Source: Thermomicrobiales bacterium (GTDB taxonomy: Bacteria > Chloroflexota > Chloroflexia > Thermomicrobiales > UBA6265). From it: 64,000 nucleotides of DNA. Location of the stretch: assembly GCA_030447415.1 (NCBI GenBank), contig JAUJOZ010000031.1:1-64000 (forward strand). The letters are read 5' to 3'. The position numbers were made by a program, and so were the translations under genes. Shown one piece after another: positions 45,325 through 55,297 of this stretch (the first letter of the stretch is position 1; every line of letters begins with the position of its first letter). Under the pieces are notes generated by a model. That model saw nothing but the letters and a program-made list of their open reading frames with translations, was not told the DNA's origin and ran no database searches.

Positions 45325-46092
45325 ATGGACAGTCAGCGCACCGGCTCGTATGAGCCGGGGCAGAGGGATGCTGCGTTCGTGACCGGCGGCGACCGGCTTG
45401 CGACGGAGACGGCTCCCGCCTTTGATCGGGTCTCGACTCGGTCGAACACGGGGTTTTACCCCGGCACGTCGACCGGCGAGAACGTCATGACCGTGCGCAA
45501 TCGGGTCCAATGGGGGCCGATCATTGCCGGACTCCTGACGACCGTCGCGTCGATGCTGGTGCTGACGGTGCTCGGCCTCGCGATCGGCACCTCCGCCTTC
45601 GAGCCGCGCGACAGCGGCGAGACGATCGGCACGGCAGCCGCCATCTGGGGCGCCCTCAGCGCCATCATCTCGTTCTTCCTCGGCGGCTGGGTCGCTGCGA
45701 AGACGGCGGCGGTCGGCGGTGGATTTAGCGGGTTGATGAACGGTCTGATGGTCGGGGCGACCGCGCTTGCTTTGATCCTCTACCTGACCGGCACCGGCCT
45801 TGGCAACCTGTTCGGGACAATCGGCTCCAACCTGGGCGATATTGCCAACGTCGCCCAAGACACGACGGGCGTCGCGTCGGTTGACCAGGCGCAGAGCCAG
45901 GCGCAAGACACGGCACAGGACGCGCAGCAAGCGGTCGCCAACGTGACCGATGACGCCAAGCAGACATTCCTCGACGCCGAGGAAAGCGCCTGGGGCACCT
46001 TGGGTGGCTTGGTCCTCGCGCTTGGTGCTTCGGCGCTCGGCGGTCTCGTCGGGCACAACAAGCGCCGCGACCTGATCGAGGGGACGGGCTAA
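45325..46092 (+). CDS. Conserved-type membrane protein of unknown function
   Basis: 255 residues. The Ser/Gly/Thr-rich cytoplasmic N-terminus is followed by helices WGPIIAGLLTTVASMLVLTV and TAAAIWGALSAIISFFLGGW, a Gly-rich segment with GLMNGLMVGATALALILYLT, a Gln/Asp/Ala-rich amphipathic stretch (SVDQAQSQAQDTAQDAQQAV) and a last Gly-rich helix (TLGGLVLALGASALGGLVG). AGGAGG lies about 7 nt upstream. It probably belongs to the same stress locus as the PRC/YsnF protein. The 552 bp to the dynamin gene hold no recognised gene. Confidence 0.7.
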   Translation: MDSQRTGSYEPGQRDAAFVTGGDRLATETAPAFDRVSTRSNTGFYPGTSTGENVMTVRNRVQWGPIIAGLLTTVASMLVLTVLGLAIGTSAFEPRDSGETIGTAAAIWGALSAIISFFLGGWVAAKTAAVGGGFSGLMNGLMVGATALALILYLTGTGLGNLFGTIGSNLGDIANVAQDTTGVASVDQAQSQAQDTAQDAQQAVANVTDDAKQTFLDAEESAWGTLGGLVLALGASALGGLVGHNKRRDLIEGTG

Positions 46093-46644
46093 CGGGTTCG
46101 CTCAAGGCGGGTCACCCGATTGGAGCACCGTGAGTAGTATGGTGAGGGGGCGCTTCCAGCGCCCCTTCGCCGTCCCCGTCGCGCTACGAGGCCGTTGTTC
46201 CCGACGTTCACGCATCCTCGTTGAAGTGGGCCCAGCTACAGTGGATCTCACGCAGCAAATCGCGACATCGAAGGTGCCGACGACCGCTCACGCGGGCGGC
46301 GATCGAGCCGGTTACGGATCCGAGCGGATCCCGTCATCTATCTATCGTGATCCTCGACGTCAACCCGCTCCCTGCACAATGGTCGTGCCGTTGGGTTGAG
46401 CGGGCGAGGACGACACCAGGGTTGTATCCTGAGGCGTGGATCGGGACACCGCGCCCGCCAGCCAAGACGGGGCGCATCCGGGTTGAGCAACTGACCACGA
46501 CTTCGTGGCCACCGGCTAGAGCGCTTCGTCCGACCCCTCTGCATGGCCAGGGGACGCTCAGGGTCGCGGTCGGGAGTGAGGTCCGTCACGGCGCCAGGCA
46601 CGGGTCGTCGCCCGGTGGCGGTATGAGAGGAGCGGTCCGGCACG

Positions 46645-48651
46645 ATGGTCCGAGAGGTATTCCGGTTCCGGGGTCGCGGCCGTAAGGGTGGAGGGCAGAG
46701 CTCGGTCGCTATCCTGACCGAGCAGCAGCACGAGTTGCTGGCCCAGGAACTTGCCCTGCTCGAGCGCTTGGCCGAGGTCTTCGAAGAATACCCGGCAGCG
46801 CCCGAGGACCGCGCCGCGATCGACCAAGCCGCCGAGCAACTCACCGCCCTCTTCCTCCTCGTCGTCGTCGGCGAGTTCAACGCCGGCAAGTCGGCGTTCA
46901 TCAACGCCCTCGTCGGCGCCGAGGTGATGCCGGAAGGCGTCACCCCCACCACCGCCGTCATCAATCTTCTTCAGTACGGCGAGACGTCCAGCGAGACGAT
47001 GCTGCCCGATGGGATCATCGTTCGCACGTACCCGGCGGACTTCCTCGACGAGATTACCGTCGTCGACACGCCGGGCACCAACGCCATCATCCGCGAGCAC
47101 GAGGCGCTCACCCAGAAGTTCGTCCCCCGCTCCGACCTGGTCCTCTTTGTCACCTCGGCCGACCGCCCGTTCACCGAGAGCGAGCGCGAGTTCATGGCCG
47201 AGATCCGGGAGTGGGGCAAGAAGATCGTCCTCATCCTGAACAAGATCGACCTCCTCCGCGACGAAGCGGCCGTGAACGAAGTTCTGGCCTTCGTCGGCGA
47301 GAACATTCAGCGGCTACTCGGCTTCGCGCCGGAAGTGTTCCCGGTGTCGGCGCTGCTGGCCGAACAGGCCAAGGCGCTGGGCGGACGCAACCCGGAGGAG
47401 CGCGAGCGCCTGTGGGCCCGCAGCCGTTTCGGCGCGCTGGAGCGCTACATCTTGGAGACCCTGGACGAGGAGGGCCGGATCCGGCTCAAGCTGCTCAACC
47501 CGCTCGGCGTCGCCGAGCACCTCGCCGATCGCTACCTCCGCGACGCCGGCGATCGTTTGGCGGTGCTGCGCGAGGACGTGGCGACGATCGAGAACATCGA
47601 GCGCCAGTTAATCGCCTACCAGGACGACATGCGCCGCCAGTTCGCCTACCACTTGACGCGCATCGAAAACATCATCGCCCGCCTCATCACCCGCGGCGAC
47701 GCGTTCTTCGACGAGACGGTCCGCATCGGCCGCATCTTTGACCTGATCAACACCGACAAGATCCGCGGCCAGTTCGAGCGCCAGGTCGTTGCCGACACCG
47801 AGCAGCGGATCGACGCCACGATCGACGAATTGATCGACTGGATGGTCGAGCAAGACCTGCGGACCTGGCAGGCCGTCACCGATTACATCGATCGCCGTCG
47901 CCTCTCCAAGTACGAGGACGAGATGATCGGCGAGGTTGGCGGTCAGTTCCGCTACGACCGGCGCGCCCTCCTGGAGTCGGTCGCTCGGCGGGCGCAAGAA
48001 GAGGTCGAGCGCTACAACCCGGAAACCGAGGCGCACGCGCTGTCGCTGTCGGTGCGCAACGCCGTGGCGACGACCGCGATTGCCGAGGCCGGCGCGGTCG
48101 GACTCGGTGCCCTCGTGGTGGCCGCGGCCAGCACCGTCGCGGTCGACGTGACCGGCATTCTCGCCGCCAGCGTGATCGCCGGTATCGGCCTCTTCGTCCT
48201 GCCGGCGCGCCGGCGGCAGGCGCGCGCCGAGTTTCACGCCCGGTCCGAAGATCTGGAGCGGCGGCTGATCGAAGTGATGCGCGAGCAGTTCGAGCACGAG
48301 TTGACCCGCTCCGTGGCCCGCATCCGCGACGCGATCGCTCCGTATACCCGCTTCGTGCGGACCGAGCAGGAGAAGCTCACCTGGATGGAGGGAGCGCTGG
48401 ACGCTACTCGCAACGACCTGCGCGCCCTTCGCCACCGCGTCGGCGACGATCCTTCGATCCCCCGCCCAGGCGGTGGGCTGCGGGAACCGGACGGATCCAT
48501 GTCGGGTAGCGAGCCAGCGGCGATGACCGATGCGACTGACTTCGGCGCGGCACCGCAGCCGGTGGCCCTTGCTCCGCCGACGAACGGCCCCGGAACAGCC
48601 CCTCCGTCCGTCCCCGGAGGGAACCAATCCCAACGGCCCGAAGACATCTAG
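46645..48651 (+). CDS. Bacterial dynamin-like GTPase
   Basis: 668 residues. GTPase motifs: G1 GEFNAGKS (76-83), G2 Thr in GVTPTTA, G3 DTPGT (141-145), G4 NKID (199-202). Long helical stalk regions follow (about 270-470), then a hydrophobic paddle-like segment (about 483-520, including GALVVAAASTVAVDVTGILA) and a second helical block. The C-terminal ~60 residues are a Pro/Ser/Gly-rich tail. Bacterial dynamins remodel or protect membranes under stress or phage attack. ATG 46645 has GAGAGGAG rather far (about 11 nt) upstream. Confidence 0.88.
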   Translation: MVREVFRFRGRGRKGGGQSSVAILTEQQHELLAQELALLERLAEVFEEYPAAPEDRAAIDQAAEQLTALFLLVVVGEFNAGKSAFINALVGAEVMPEGVTPTTAVINLLQYGETSSETMLPDGIIVRTYPADFLDEITVVDTPGTNAIIREHEALTQKFVPRSDLVLFVTSADRPFTESEREFMAEIREWGKKIVLILNKIDLLRDEAAVNEVLAFVGENIQRLLGFAPEVFPVSALLAEQAKALGGRNPEERERLWARSRFGALERYILETLDEEGRIRLKLLNPLGVAEHLADRYLRDAGDRLAVLREDVATIENIERQLIAYQDDMRRQFAYHLTRIENIIARLITRGDAFFDETVRIGRIFDLINTDKIRGQFERQVVADTEQRIDATIDELIDWMVEQDLRTWQAVTDYIDRRRLSKYEDEMIGEVGGQFRYDRRALLESVARRAQEEVERYNPETEAHALSLSVRNAVATTAIAEAGAVGLGALVVAAASTVAVDVTGILAASVIAGIGLFVLPARRRQARAEFHARSEDLERRLIEVMREQFEHELTRSVARIRDAIAPYTRFVRTEQEKLTWMEGALDATRNDLRALRHRVGDDPSIPRPGGGLREPDGSMSGSEPAAMTDATDFGAAPQPVALAPPTNGPGTAPPSVPGGNQSQRPEDI

Positions 48652-48687
48652 TGGTCCGTAACGCCTCAATCAGCACAACCCGTCCCC

Positions 48688-48752
48688 GGTAGGGGCGCAC
48701 GACCGTACGCCCGGGTGGCGGGGAACCGGGCGACGCAAGCGCCGCTCCTACC
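48688..48752. repeat. 65-bp REP-like element with inverted ends
   Basis: It starts GGTAGGGGCGCACGACCG and ends GCGCCGCTCCTACC, the ends being imperfect inverted repeats of each other, with CGGGTGGCGGGGAACCGGGC inside. It looks like the short palindromic elements dispersed in Chloroflexi-type genomes. A related string (CAAGCGCCGCTT then CCCATGCGAG) recurs at about 49178-49201. Confidence 0.5.
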
Positions 48753-48753
48753 C

Positions 48754-48994
48754 ATGCGAGAGATTCGGGAGCGCATCGTCCCAAACGTCAGTCGGCGTCC
48801 CGGCTTCGTCGCGGGTACCTGGACGCACGACCCCGCCACCGGCAAGGACCACACGCCGATCGTCTTTGGAGAGCGAAGAAGCGGCGCGGGACGACAAGGT
48901 CGGCGCCGATCAGGACAACCGGCGTCAGGCCGAGGTCGGCGTGCGCTGCGATTTGCTCACCGTGGTCAAGGGGCTCGCCGACGCGCAACGCTGA
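48754..48994 (+). pseudogene. Dimeric alpha/beta-barrel (ABM-like) protein fragment
   Basis: It reads REIRERIVPNVSRRPGFVAG, then TWTHDPATGKDHTPIVFG, like small antibiotic-biosynthesis-monooxygenase-type proteins. Near 48868 the frame changes (one extra or two missing bases) and continues ESEEAARDDKVGADQDNRRQ, AEVGVRCDLLTVVKG to TGA 48994. The usual first beta-strand is missing at the 5' end, where the REP-like element abuts. Two independent defects make it a remnant. The 253 bp to the next gene contain nothing recognised. Confidence 0.6.
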
Positions 48995-49247
48995 TCCCCC
49001 GACGCGTTGCCTGACGCACCCCTGCAGGGAGCGCTTCAACATCTGCCCCATCTCTCGTGCCCCATCTCTCGGTCGTCGAGAAGCCGCGGGACCTGCCGGC
49101 CGACGAGCTTGGCCAGGGGATGCTGACCGCGTGTTGGAAACCTTCCTGGAGGCCGATCGGGCGGCTATAGCGGCACAAGCGCCGCTTGATCCCATGCGAG
49201 CACCTTGACGAATGGGTCTCCGGGGCGGATCGCCCTAAGACCATGGA

Positions 49248-49865
49248 TCAGGACCGCTTCGTTCTTCGAGAGTCATGTGCGTCGCGGCACTGCTGGATCA
49301 ACCCCGTCAACCCCCGTCCGTCGATCAACATGATCCCGTGCTTCTGAGCCAATTGGATCGCCGGGGCTGTGAATTCAGACGTGGTGACAAAGATGCCCTC
49401 ACTCGCTTGGTACTCCGTCACCATCATGCCAATGAAGCTTTGAACGGCCGGTGTCCCGATTTTCCTCCCCGGCGCGTAGCGTTTGCACTGCACCGCAACG
49501 CGACGCCCGTCCGCCGTCATCCCGACCAAATCAACTCCCAAGTCACCGGCACCACCGACTCGGATGAAGGCATGGTAGCCGCTATGCGTCAATAGGTGTC
49601 CGGCGGCTGTTTCGAACTGACTGAGGGTCAACATGAGCAGTTGCCCGAGGTGTTCGGGATAGGAGTGCCCGACGTGTTCGGGATACGAGAGCGCTGGAGT
49701 AGAGCGCGAAGATCGCCGCTTGACCCAGATGACGGTTGCAGCGCCGAAACAGCCAAGCGAAGCCAAGCAGGTGTAGCCGGCGGTATCTGGATGCTGTATC
49801 GTCATCACCACCAGGAGGACACCGACGCCTGTCAGCATTCGCTCCGGAGACATGTCCGTAGACAC
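49248..49865 (-). CDS. Mrr-type restriction endonuclease-like membrane protein
   Basis: 205 residues. Two N-terminal hydrophobic segments (MLTGVGVLLVVMTI and YTCLASLGCFGAATVIWV) precede two tandem octapeptides (SYPEHVGH, SYPEHLGQ). The Mrr_cat fold follows, with GAGDLGVDLVGMTADGRRVA and VQCKRYAPGRKIGTPAVQSF, carrying the D...QxK catalytic set, then EGIFVTTSEFTAPAIQLAQK. Such membrane-anchored Mrr-like proteins are widespread; the target is unknown. GTG 49865 is chosen because GGAGG ends 7 nt upstream. The region 49866-50288 has no recognised gene. Confidence 0.82.
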   Translation of the reverse strand: MSTDMSPERMLTGVGVLLVVMTIQHPDTAGYTCLASLGCFGAATVIWVKRRSSRSTPALSYPEHVGHSYPEHLGQLLMLTLSQFETAAGHLLTHSGYHAFIRVGGAGDLGVDLVGMTADGRRVAVQCKRYAPGRKIGTPAVQSFIGMMVTEYQASEGIFVTTSEFTAPAIQLAQKHGIMLIDGRGLTGLIQQCRDAHDSRRTKRS

Positions 49866-50288
49866 GGGTGGTCCTCCGAATCTGTGTGGATAGACCGCTG
49901 GGTAAACCGCGCCACCAAACAAATGTATCAGTCAGTCAAACCCGGGTAGTCGGCGAAGAGATCCATGGCCGCGGTGGTCGCGTTGACTTGTCGCCTGGTG
50001 ACCGCGTCGGGCGGAGCGAGGCTTGTGACGCCGTGCATCTCCCGGATTAGGTACCACCGCAAGGGCGGTCGTCTGCCGTCGGCTGTGTCGGCTCCGCGTC
50101 CGCTTGTAAGACCCTCCCCGCCAGTATCAAGGCCCCAATCAGCGGACGCGCGTCCGCGTCCGGGTGGATCTACACCGCTCGCCTGGATTTGCAACACTTT
50201 GCTATGAGGGTTCATCTCGCTGATTGGCGCGTCTGGAGGCGCCGATGGACCAGCCAGCCGATCTAAACCCGGCCCGTGTCAACTCTTT

Positions 50289-50666
50289 GTGCCAGGACAC
50301 GGGAAGCAGTTGCTGCGCCCGTACTCGAGTCGAGGCCAGGCACTGCGCGAGGCGATCGTCGCCTGCCGCAAGGGGAGGGCGCTGTCGATCATGGGCATCC
50401 ACGGGCTGATGGACCAGTTCCCGATCGGGGTCACCATGAACCAGGAGTTGACGGTACGCACCGCGCAACAGCACGCACAGGAGTACGTGCCGCGCCTGCT
50501 GGAGCACCTGACGCGGGGCGAGTTGGAGCCGTCGTACCTCGCGACGCATCGGTTCTCGCTCGAGGACGCCTCGCGCGGCGATGAGTTCTTCAAGCACAAG
50601 GAGGACGGGTGCGTACGGGTGGTGTTCATGCCACAACGATGGGCACCCCGAGCGTCCCCACGCTAG
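50289..50666 (+). pseudogene. Zinc-dependent alcohol dehydrogenase, C-terminal fragment
   Basis: Only the last ~115 residues of a glutathione-dependent formaldehyde dehydrogenase-like protein: QALREAIVACRKGRALSIMG, IHGLMDQFPIGVTMNQELTV, RTAQQHAQEYVPRLLEHLTR, DEFFKHKEDGCVRVVFMP. The zinc- and NAD-binding parts are absent. The natural end is near 50635; the frame then runs on to 50666, into the stop region of the opposite gene. Confidence 0.75.
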
Positions 50667-51145
50667 CGCAAACTCCACGGCCTCCGCGGTGCCGGAACGC
50701 CGGCGGGGCCGGCGATGAGCCGGTCGGCCGCGGCGCCGGTGGCGAAGGCGTAGACCGCTTTGTGCAGGAGGTCGATCGCCTGCTCGTCGACCGGCCACGT
50801 CCAAGGCGGGGCGCCCACGCCGGTGGCGTTCTCCAGCGTCTGGTCGTTGAGCAGGCGGAGGTTTAGGAACAGGAACGACCCGACCGGACCGCGAAACCCG
50901 CGCTCCGCCATCAGCCCGCGCACCGCGCCGAGCACGATGCCCTGGCCCCAATGCATGGCCCAGTTCATCCAGAGCCGGTCTTCGTCAGGCGTGCTCGCGC
51001 GCCGCAGCAGCCGCTCCAGCGTGTGACCGGGCACGAAGGAGTTGGGCCGGTGGGTGAAAAGCTGCTCCAGCTTCTCCCCAGCGGTCATCGCCGCGACGCC
51101 CACACCCCCCGCCGCCATACCGAGTAGCGCCGCCCCAATCGTCAC
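50663..51145 (-). CDS. Hypothetical membrane-associated protein
   Basis: 160 residues from GTG 51145 with GGAGG about 7 nt upstream. The N-terminal TIGAALLGMAAGGVGVAAMT looks like a membrane helix, followed by EKLEQLFTHRPNSFVPGHTL, NWAMHWGQGIVLGAVRGLMA and a C-terminal LLHKAVYAFATGAAADRL. No name assigned; proteins of this outline are common beside oxidoreductases in high-GC bacteria. The 609 bp upstream (51146-51754) contain no recognised gene. Confidence 0.6.
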   Translation of the reverse strand: MTIGAALLGMAAGGVGVAAMTAGEKLEQLFTHRPNSFVPGHTLERLLRRASTPDEDRLWMNWAMHWGQGIVLGAVRGLMAERGFRGPVGSFLFLNLRLLNDQTLENATGVGAPPWTWPVDEQAIDLLHKAVYAFATGAAADRLIAGPAGVPAPRRPWSLR

Positions 51146-51754
51146 CGTTGCGCCTCCTATTCCGGCGTTTCCCCCGCCGCGTCGTCCTCACCGACGGCGC
51201 GATGCAATTCCCGTTCCCCGTCCTCGCCCAGCAGCGGTCTCGCTGGATCCCGGAACTCGTTTCACCAACGGTTGGCGCCCCCCCGTAGGGGATCACCGAG
51301 GAATCGGCTCCGCCGAGCACGGATTAACTGCGGCGCGCTCTCCGCGACCGCCGTGACCCTGGGTACGTTGTGAAGCGGGATCCCGCAACCCGCTTCAGAA
51401 CGCTGCTGGGTGGGACACGGATCGCGCCGCACCTTTTGCCCATTGTCCAAGGTCGGCGCGTCCTAGGCAGGATCGCCAGTCGCTCCCCGGCCGCGGCGAG
51501 CAGCGCGGCTGATCCCCCGCGCGGCCCGCCCTGCTCGTTCGTGCCCCACGGCACCGGCGACCGAGACCGCCGGCTCATTCACGGCTCGGCTCCCGCACCG
51601 AAACACCCAGTCCGCGTGCCGCGAAGCACGGGATAGTCGGGCGCAGGCGGGGTTTACGGACACGCCCTTGGCGTCGCGCTGCCGCTCATTGCCGGCGTCG
51701 GCGCAGTGATTAATTTCGGCCGCGGTCCGGCCTATGCCTGTCAACCCGCCGCCC

Positions 51755-53305
51755 CTACACCACCCAGAACGCGTGCCCGTAGAGGACGGCAAGCACCCCG
51801 AGCAGCAGCGCGCAGCCGATGACCACGGCGTCGCGCGCCCAGCCGGACCACCGGGGTCGGGCGAGCAACGCTCCGGCGGCGAGGTAGACGCCAATGGCCG
51901 GTAGCAGGTAGCGCCCGAGCGAGACCCAGGTGAAGGCGGATTGGACTACCACCAGCAGCGTCGTGAAGAGGGCCAGCGCTGGGTCCAGCGTTCGCCAGAC
52001 CCGGGGCAACAGCGCCAAACAGAGGAGGGCCACCGCCACGTTGAGGACGATGACGAGGTGGCGCGGATCGCCCGTGAGGGCTCGCGTCGGGTGCCGAATG
52101 AAGAGCTCGGCGTAGAAGCGAACGTGCTCCTCCCAGCCACCCCAGGTCGCCTGCGCGCGAAAGTAGGCGAACGGGTCATCGAAGACCCAGGCCCCGTAGC
52201 CGCCGTAGGCGACCGCGCCGGCCGGCGACAGGAGCGTGAGTGCCGCCAGGTCGCGGCGGTGCGCGCCACGCCGCACCGCCAACAGGATGAGGGCAGGGGC
52301 CAACGCCACGCCGACGAGCCGCGTCGCCGAGGCGAGCGCGGCCGCCAGACCCGCCCACCACCACCGGCTCCGCCCGGCCCAGGTCAAGGCGAGCAGGGTC
52401 AGCAGCAGGAAGAGCGACTCGGAGTAGGCGGCGTTGAAGAAGAAGCCGAACGGCGCCACGCTGAGCAACACCGCGGCGTGGCGTCCAGCCGCCGGACCGA
52501 AGCGCTCCGCCCCGAGCCGCGCCAGCAGGGGTACGGCCCCCAGGAAGCAGAGGTTGGCGATGACGATCCCCGCCAGCGCCAGGTGCGCCGGCGTCGGCGA
52601 GGCTCCGACCACCTCGACCGCGCCGCGCATCAGCAGGGGGAAGAGGGGGAAGAACCCGACGCCGCCGTGCGGGCTTGGGTTGTCGCCACCGTAGCCGCCG
52701 CCCGCAATCGCGACGTAGTGGGCGGCGTCCCACCGCGCCCAGCCGTCCAGCGCCGGATGGTCAGGAAAGAACGTATCGGGCAGCTGGACCGGGTAGGGTG
52801 CGAACCGGGGAAAGACCCGCAGCGACACCCAGACGATGCCGGCCAGGACCACCCGGCTGGCAACGGCGACCGCGAGGGCTTCGATCGCGATCCCGACCCA
52901 CGGGCGTCCACGCGGATGCGGGACGAGCCGTTCCGACGGCGGCGGTCCGATGGTCGGGGCTGGAACATCGGAAGGTGGGATGGCCGGCGTGGCCGGATCG
53001 CTTGCCAGCGGCTGCAAGGTATCCGGACCCGACGTCGGATCGACGCCAACGCCCGGGACCGCAGGGCTTCCCTCGGCGTTCCACGGCGGCGCGGGGACCG
53101 GCTCCGCCGCGCACGGCGGGACAGCAGGCGCGGCGAAGCGGGCGCCGGTCTGGTCCCAACCCTCGGGCGGAGAGTCGACCGAAGCCGCCCCACCCGGATC
53201 CCGATCCTCTGAGGACAACCAACCGCGCTCCGCACGCCCGCCGTGATCGCGCCACTCCGATCGGGCGCCCGACACGTTGGGACCAGGGCCGCGCGTCGTG
53301 CTCAT
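51755..53305 (-). CDS. PIG-V-like GT-C mannosyltransferase, integral membrane
   Basis: 516 residues. A long Pro/Ala/Asp-rich cytoplasmic N-terminus (about 1-130) precedes roughly ten membrane helices. The family-defining luminal loop has ARWDAAHYVAIAGGGYG and SPHGGVGFFPLFPLLMRG, then FFFNAAYSESLFLLLTLLAL and SATRLVGVALAPALILLAV. PIG-V relatives add mannose from a polyprenyl donor. The acceptor is unknown. ATG 53305 is preferred because the upstream part of the frame overlaps a promoter-like region. The gene is followed by 600 bp of unannotated DNA. Confidence 0.85.
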   Translation of the reverse strand: MSTTRGPGPNVSGARSEWRDHGGRAERGWLSSEDRDPGGAASVDSPPEGWDQTGARFAAPAVPPCAAEPVPAPPWNAEGSPAVPGVGVDPTSGPDTLQPLASDPATPAIPPSDVPAPTIGPPPSERLVPHPRGRPWVGIAIEALAVAVASRVVLAGIVWVSLRVFPRFAPYPVQLPDTFFPDHPALDGWARWDAAHYVAIAGGGYGGDNPSPHGGVGFFPLFPLLMRGAVEVVGASPTPAHLALAGIVIANLCFLGAVPLLARLGAERFGPAAGRHAAVLLSVAPFGFFFNAAYSESLFLLLTLLALTWAGRSRWWWAGLAAALASATRLVGVALAPALILLAVRRGAHRRDLAALTLLSPAGAVAYGGYGAWVFDDPFAYFRAQATWGGWEEHVRFYAELFIRHPTRALTGDPRHLVIVLNVAVALLCLALLPRVWRTLDPALALFTTLLVVVQSAFTWVSLGRYLLPAIGVYLAAGALLARPRWSGWARDAVVIGCALLLGVLAVLYGHAFWVV

Positions 53306-53411
53306 GTTCCCAGCATACGCGGTCCACGAGGTCGTGGGGAGGCGACGCAACCCGACGCTGCGACCCCCGTGGACGTGGCCGGCGCCGCTCGGCCCCGCGG
53401 TGAGCGTGGGA

Positions 53412-55067
53412 TCAGCGGCCGAGCGTCTCCCGCAGCTCGATCAGGTCCTCAGGGGAGTAGTCCTCGGTCCCCTCAGCCGCCTCGAACCAGTGCCGCCAAA
53501 ACTCCGTCAGGTCCTTCCCGGAAGCCCGCTCGAACGCGGTCCGCAGGTCCGCCGGCGTAGCGACGCCGAAGCGGAACCGCGCGTGGTAATCGTGTAGGCC
53601 GCGGTAGAACGCCTCGTCCCCGATCTCCTCCCGCAGCGCCCCGAACCCAAGCGCCCCCTTGCCGTAGACCATGGCCCCGTAGTCCCGCCCGGTGAAGTCG
53701 TCCGTCGGCTGGTCGACAACCTCATCCCCGTCGGTAAAGAGCGTCTCCAGGTACCAGAGCTTGACCTCGAGGTTGAGCTGCCGGGCCGCCTCCGCCGGCG
53801 GGTAGTACGCCTCGAAGTAGACGGCCGACGAGACGTACTCGGCCAGCCCCTCGTCGATGAAGGCGTCGACGTATTGGTTGTTCCCAACCAGGCCGTACCA
53901 CCACTGATGGGCCACCTCGTGCGCGGTGACGAACTCCAGGTAGTGGGGGTTGGCAGCCTCGGGGTTCGGCTCGTACAAGGCTGAGCCGATGAGCATCAGT
54001 TGGGGGAACTCGACGCCGCCCGCCCCCCGCAGCCGCGTCTCGGCGAGGTCCATCTCCGCGTACGGGTAGGGACCGAAGCGGTCATTAAAGAGCTTCAGCG
54101 CCTGGACGGCGGCGCGGAGCACCTCCGCCCCTCCGGCGGCGTGACCAGGGTTGTAGTAGGAGGTCACGGTCGTGCCGTCCACCTCCTGGCTGACCGCTTC
54201 GAAGTCGTCGTCGGCCACGACCATGAAGTCGCGGACCGGCCCGGTCACGTAGCGGCGGCGAACGTGGTCGCCTCCGGTCCGGTCGGCCACATCTTCCCCG
54301 ACGTGGCGGCCGGAGGTGACCACCACCTGGTCCCGCGGACCCGTCAGCGTCACGTCGTAAAGGGCGGTGGTCGAGAAGATGGGGTCGCCGTTGACACTCA
54401 GTGGGTCGAGGAGCCAGCCGGTGGTCGGATCGTAGCCGGCGAGGATCGGGTGCCAGTGCGCCAACGCCCAGGTGCCCGTCCGGGGCTGGATGCTGAAGAT
54501 GCCGTAACTCTCCGTTGGTGCCACCGGGATCGTGGTGGTGAAGGCCATCGCCACGTCGACCCCATCACCCGCCGGCAGCGGCGCTGGCAGATCGACGCGC
54601 AGCGCCGTATCGGCGACGCTCGACACCGTCCGCGCCGGGGCACCGTCGACCGTCACGTCGCGGACCTCCAGACCGCCCTCCGCGTACTCGGCGCCGTTCG
54701 GGTACAGCCGGAAGTAGAACTCCTCCAGGTCCGCCCCCGTGCCATTGACGAAGCGCAGGTGCTGCGTCCCCTCGATCGTCCCCGGCCCACCGTTGCCACC
54801 GGGCTCGAGCGCCGCATCGATCCGATAGCGGGACAAGTGGCCCGCGGTTTCGGTGATGAGAGTCGCACGCTCCGCGGGCCGGACGGCCGCGTAGAGTTCG
54901 GGATCGGCGTCGCCCGGACCGGCCTCCGAAGCCGCCGCGGGGCTGGCCGCGGACTGAGCGGCGGTCCACGGGGCCACCCCCGCCGCAAGCACGATCAGGA
55001 TTAGGGTGAGCATCGCGACGCCGACGGACCGGACGACGGCGCGAGTACGAACGAGGGACGAGAGCAT
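53412..55067 (-). CDS. M1-family (gluzincin) metallopeptidase, exported
   Basis: 551 residues with a signal peptide (LTLILIVLAAGVAPWTAAQS). The zinc motif HEVAHQWW is at about 382-389, with the third ligand Glu in FIDEGLAEYVSS 19 residues later. The exopeptidase-specific GAMEN loop is altered to GGVEF (RGAGGVEFPQLML), which suggests an atypical substrate. It is shorter than classical aminopeptidase N because the C-terminal superhelix is missing. GGAGG lies 5-7 nt before ATG 55067. Confidence 0.87.
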   Translation of the reverse strand: MLSSLVRTRAVVRSVGVAMLTLILIVLAAGVAPWTAAQSAASPAAASEAGPGDADPELYAAVRPAERATLITETAGHLSRYRIDAALEPGGNGGPGTIEGTQHLRFVNGTGADLEEFYFRLYPNGAEYAEGGLEVRDVTVDGAPARTVSSVADTALRVDLPAPLPAGDGVDVAMAFTTTIPVAPTESYGIFSIQPRTGTWALAHWHPILAGYDPTTGWLLDPLSVNGDPIFSTTALYDVTLTGPRDQVVVTSGRHVGEDVADRTGGDHVRRRYVTGPVRDFMVVADDDFEAVSQEVDGTTVTSYYNPGHAAGGAEVLRAAVQALKLFNDRFGPYPYAEMDLAETRLRGAGGVEFPQLMLIGSALYEPNPEAANPHYLEFVTAHEVAHQWWYGLVGNNQYVDAFIDEGLAEYVSSAVYFEAYYPPAEAARQLNLEVKLWYLETLFTDGDEVVDQPTDDFTGRDYGAMVYGKGALGFGALREEIGDEAFYRGLHDYHARFRFGVATPADLRTAFERASGKDLTEFWRHWFEAAEGTEDYSPEDLIELRETLGR

Positions 55068-55297
55068 CGGGTCCTCCAGGGCAGACCGGTCTGGACTGGG
55101 CGAGCGCGGGCGGTTCGGCGCGGTGGGTGGCTTGGCGCCTTGCTAGAATGCGAAACGCCCGCGCCGCCGCTCGGGTCGGGGCGTGGGCGTCTAGCACCGT
55201 CGTCGCACCGGCGGGATTGTACCGGAATCCGGACTGGGACCGGGCCGGCGCCGCCCGGCCCGAAATCGCCGCACGACCGCACGGTTGGAGGACCGTC

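Noticed and set aside
55148..55297. N-terminal extension of the JAMM gene from ATG 55148
   Set aside because: No SD, Arg/Ala-rich shadow-like sequence, and a strong SD sits 6 nt before CTG 55298 where the family begins.
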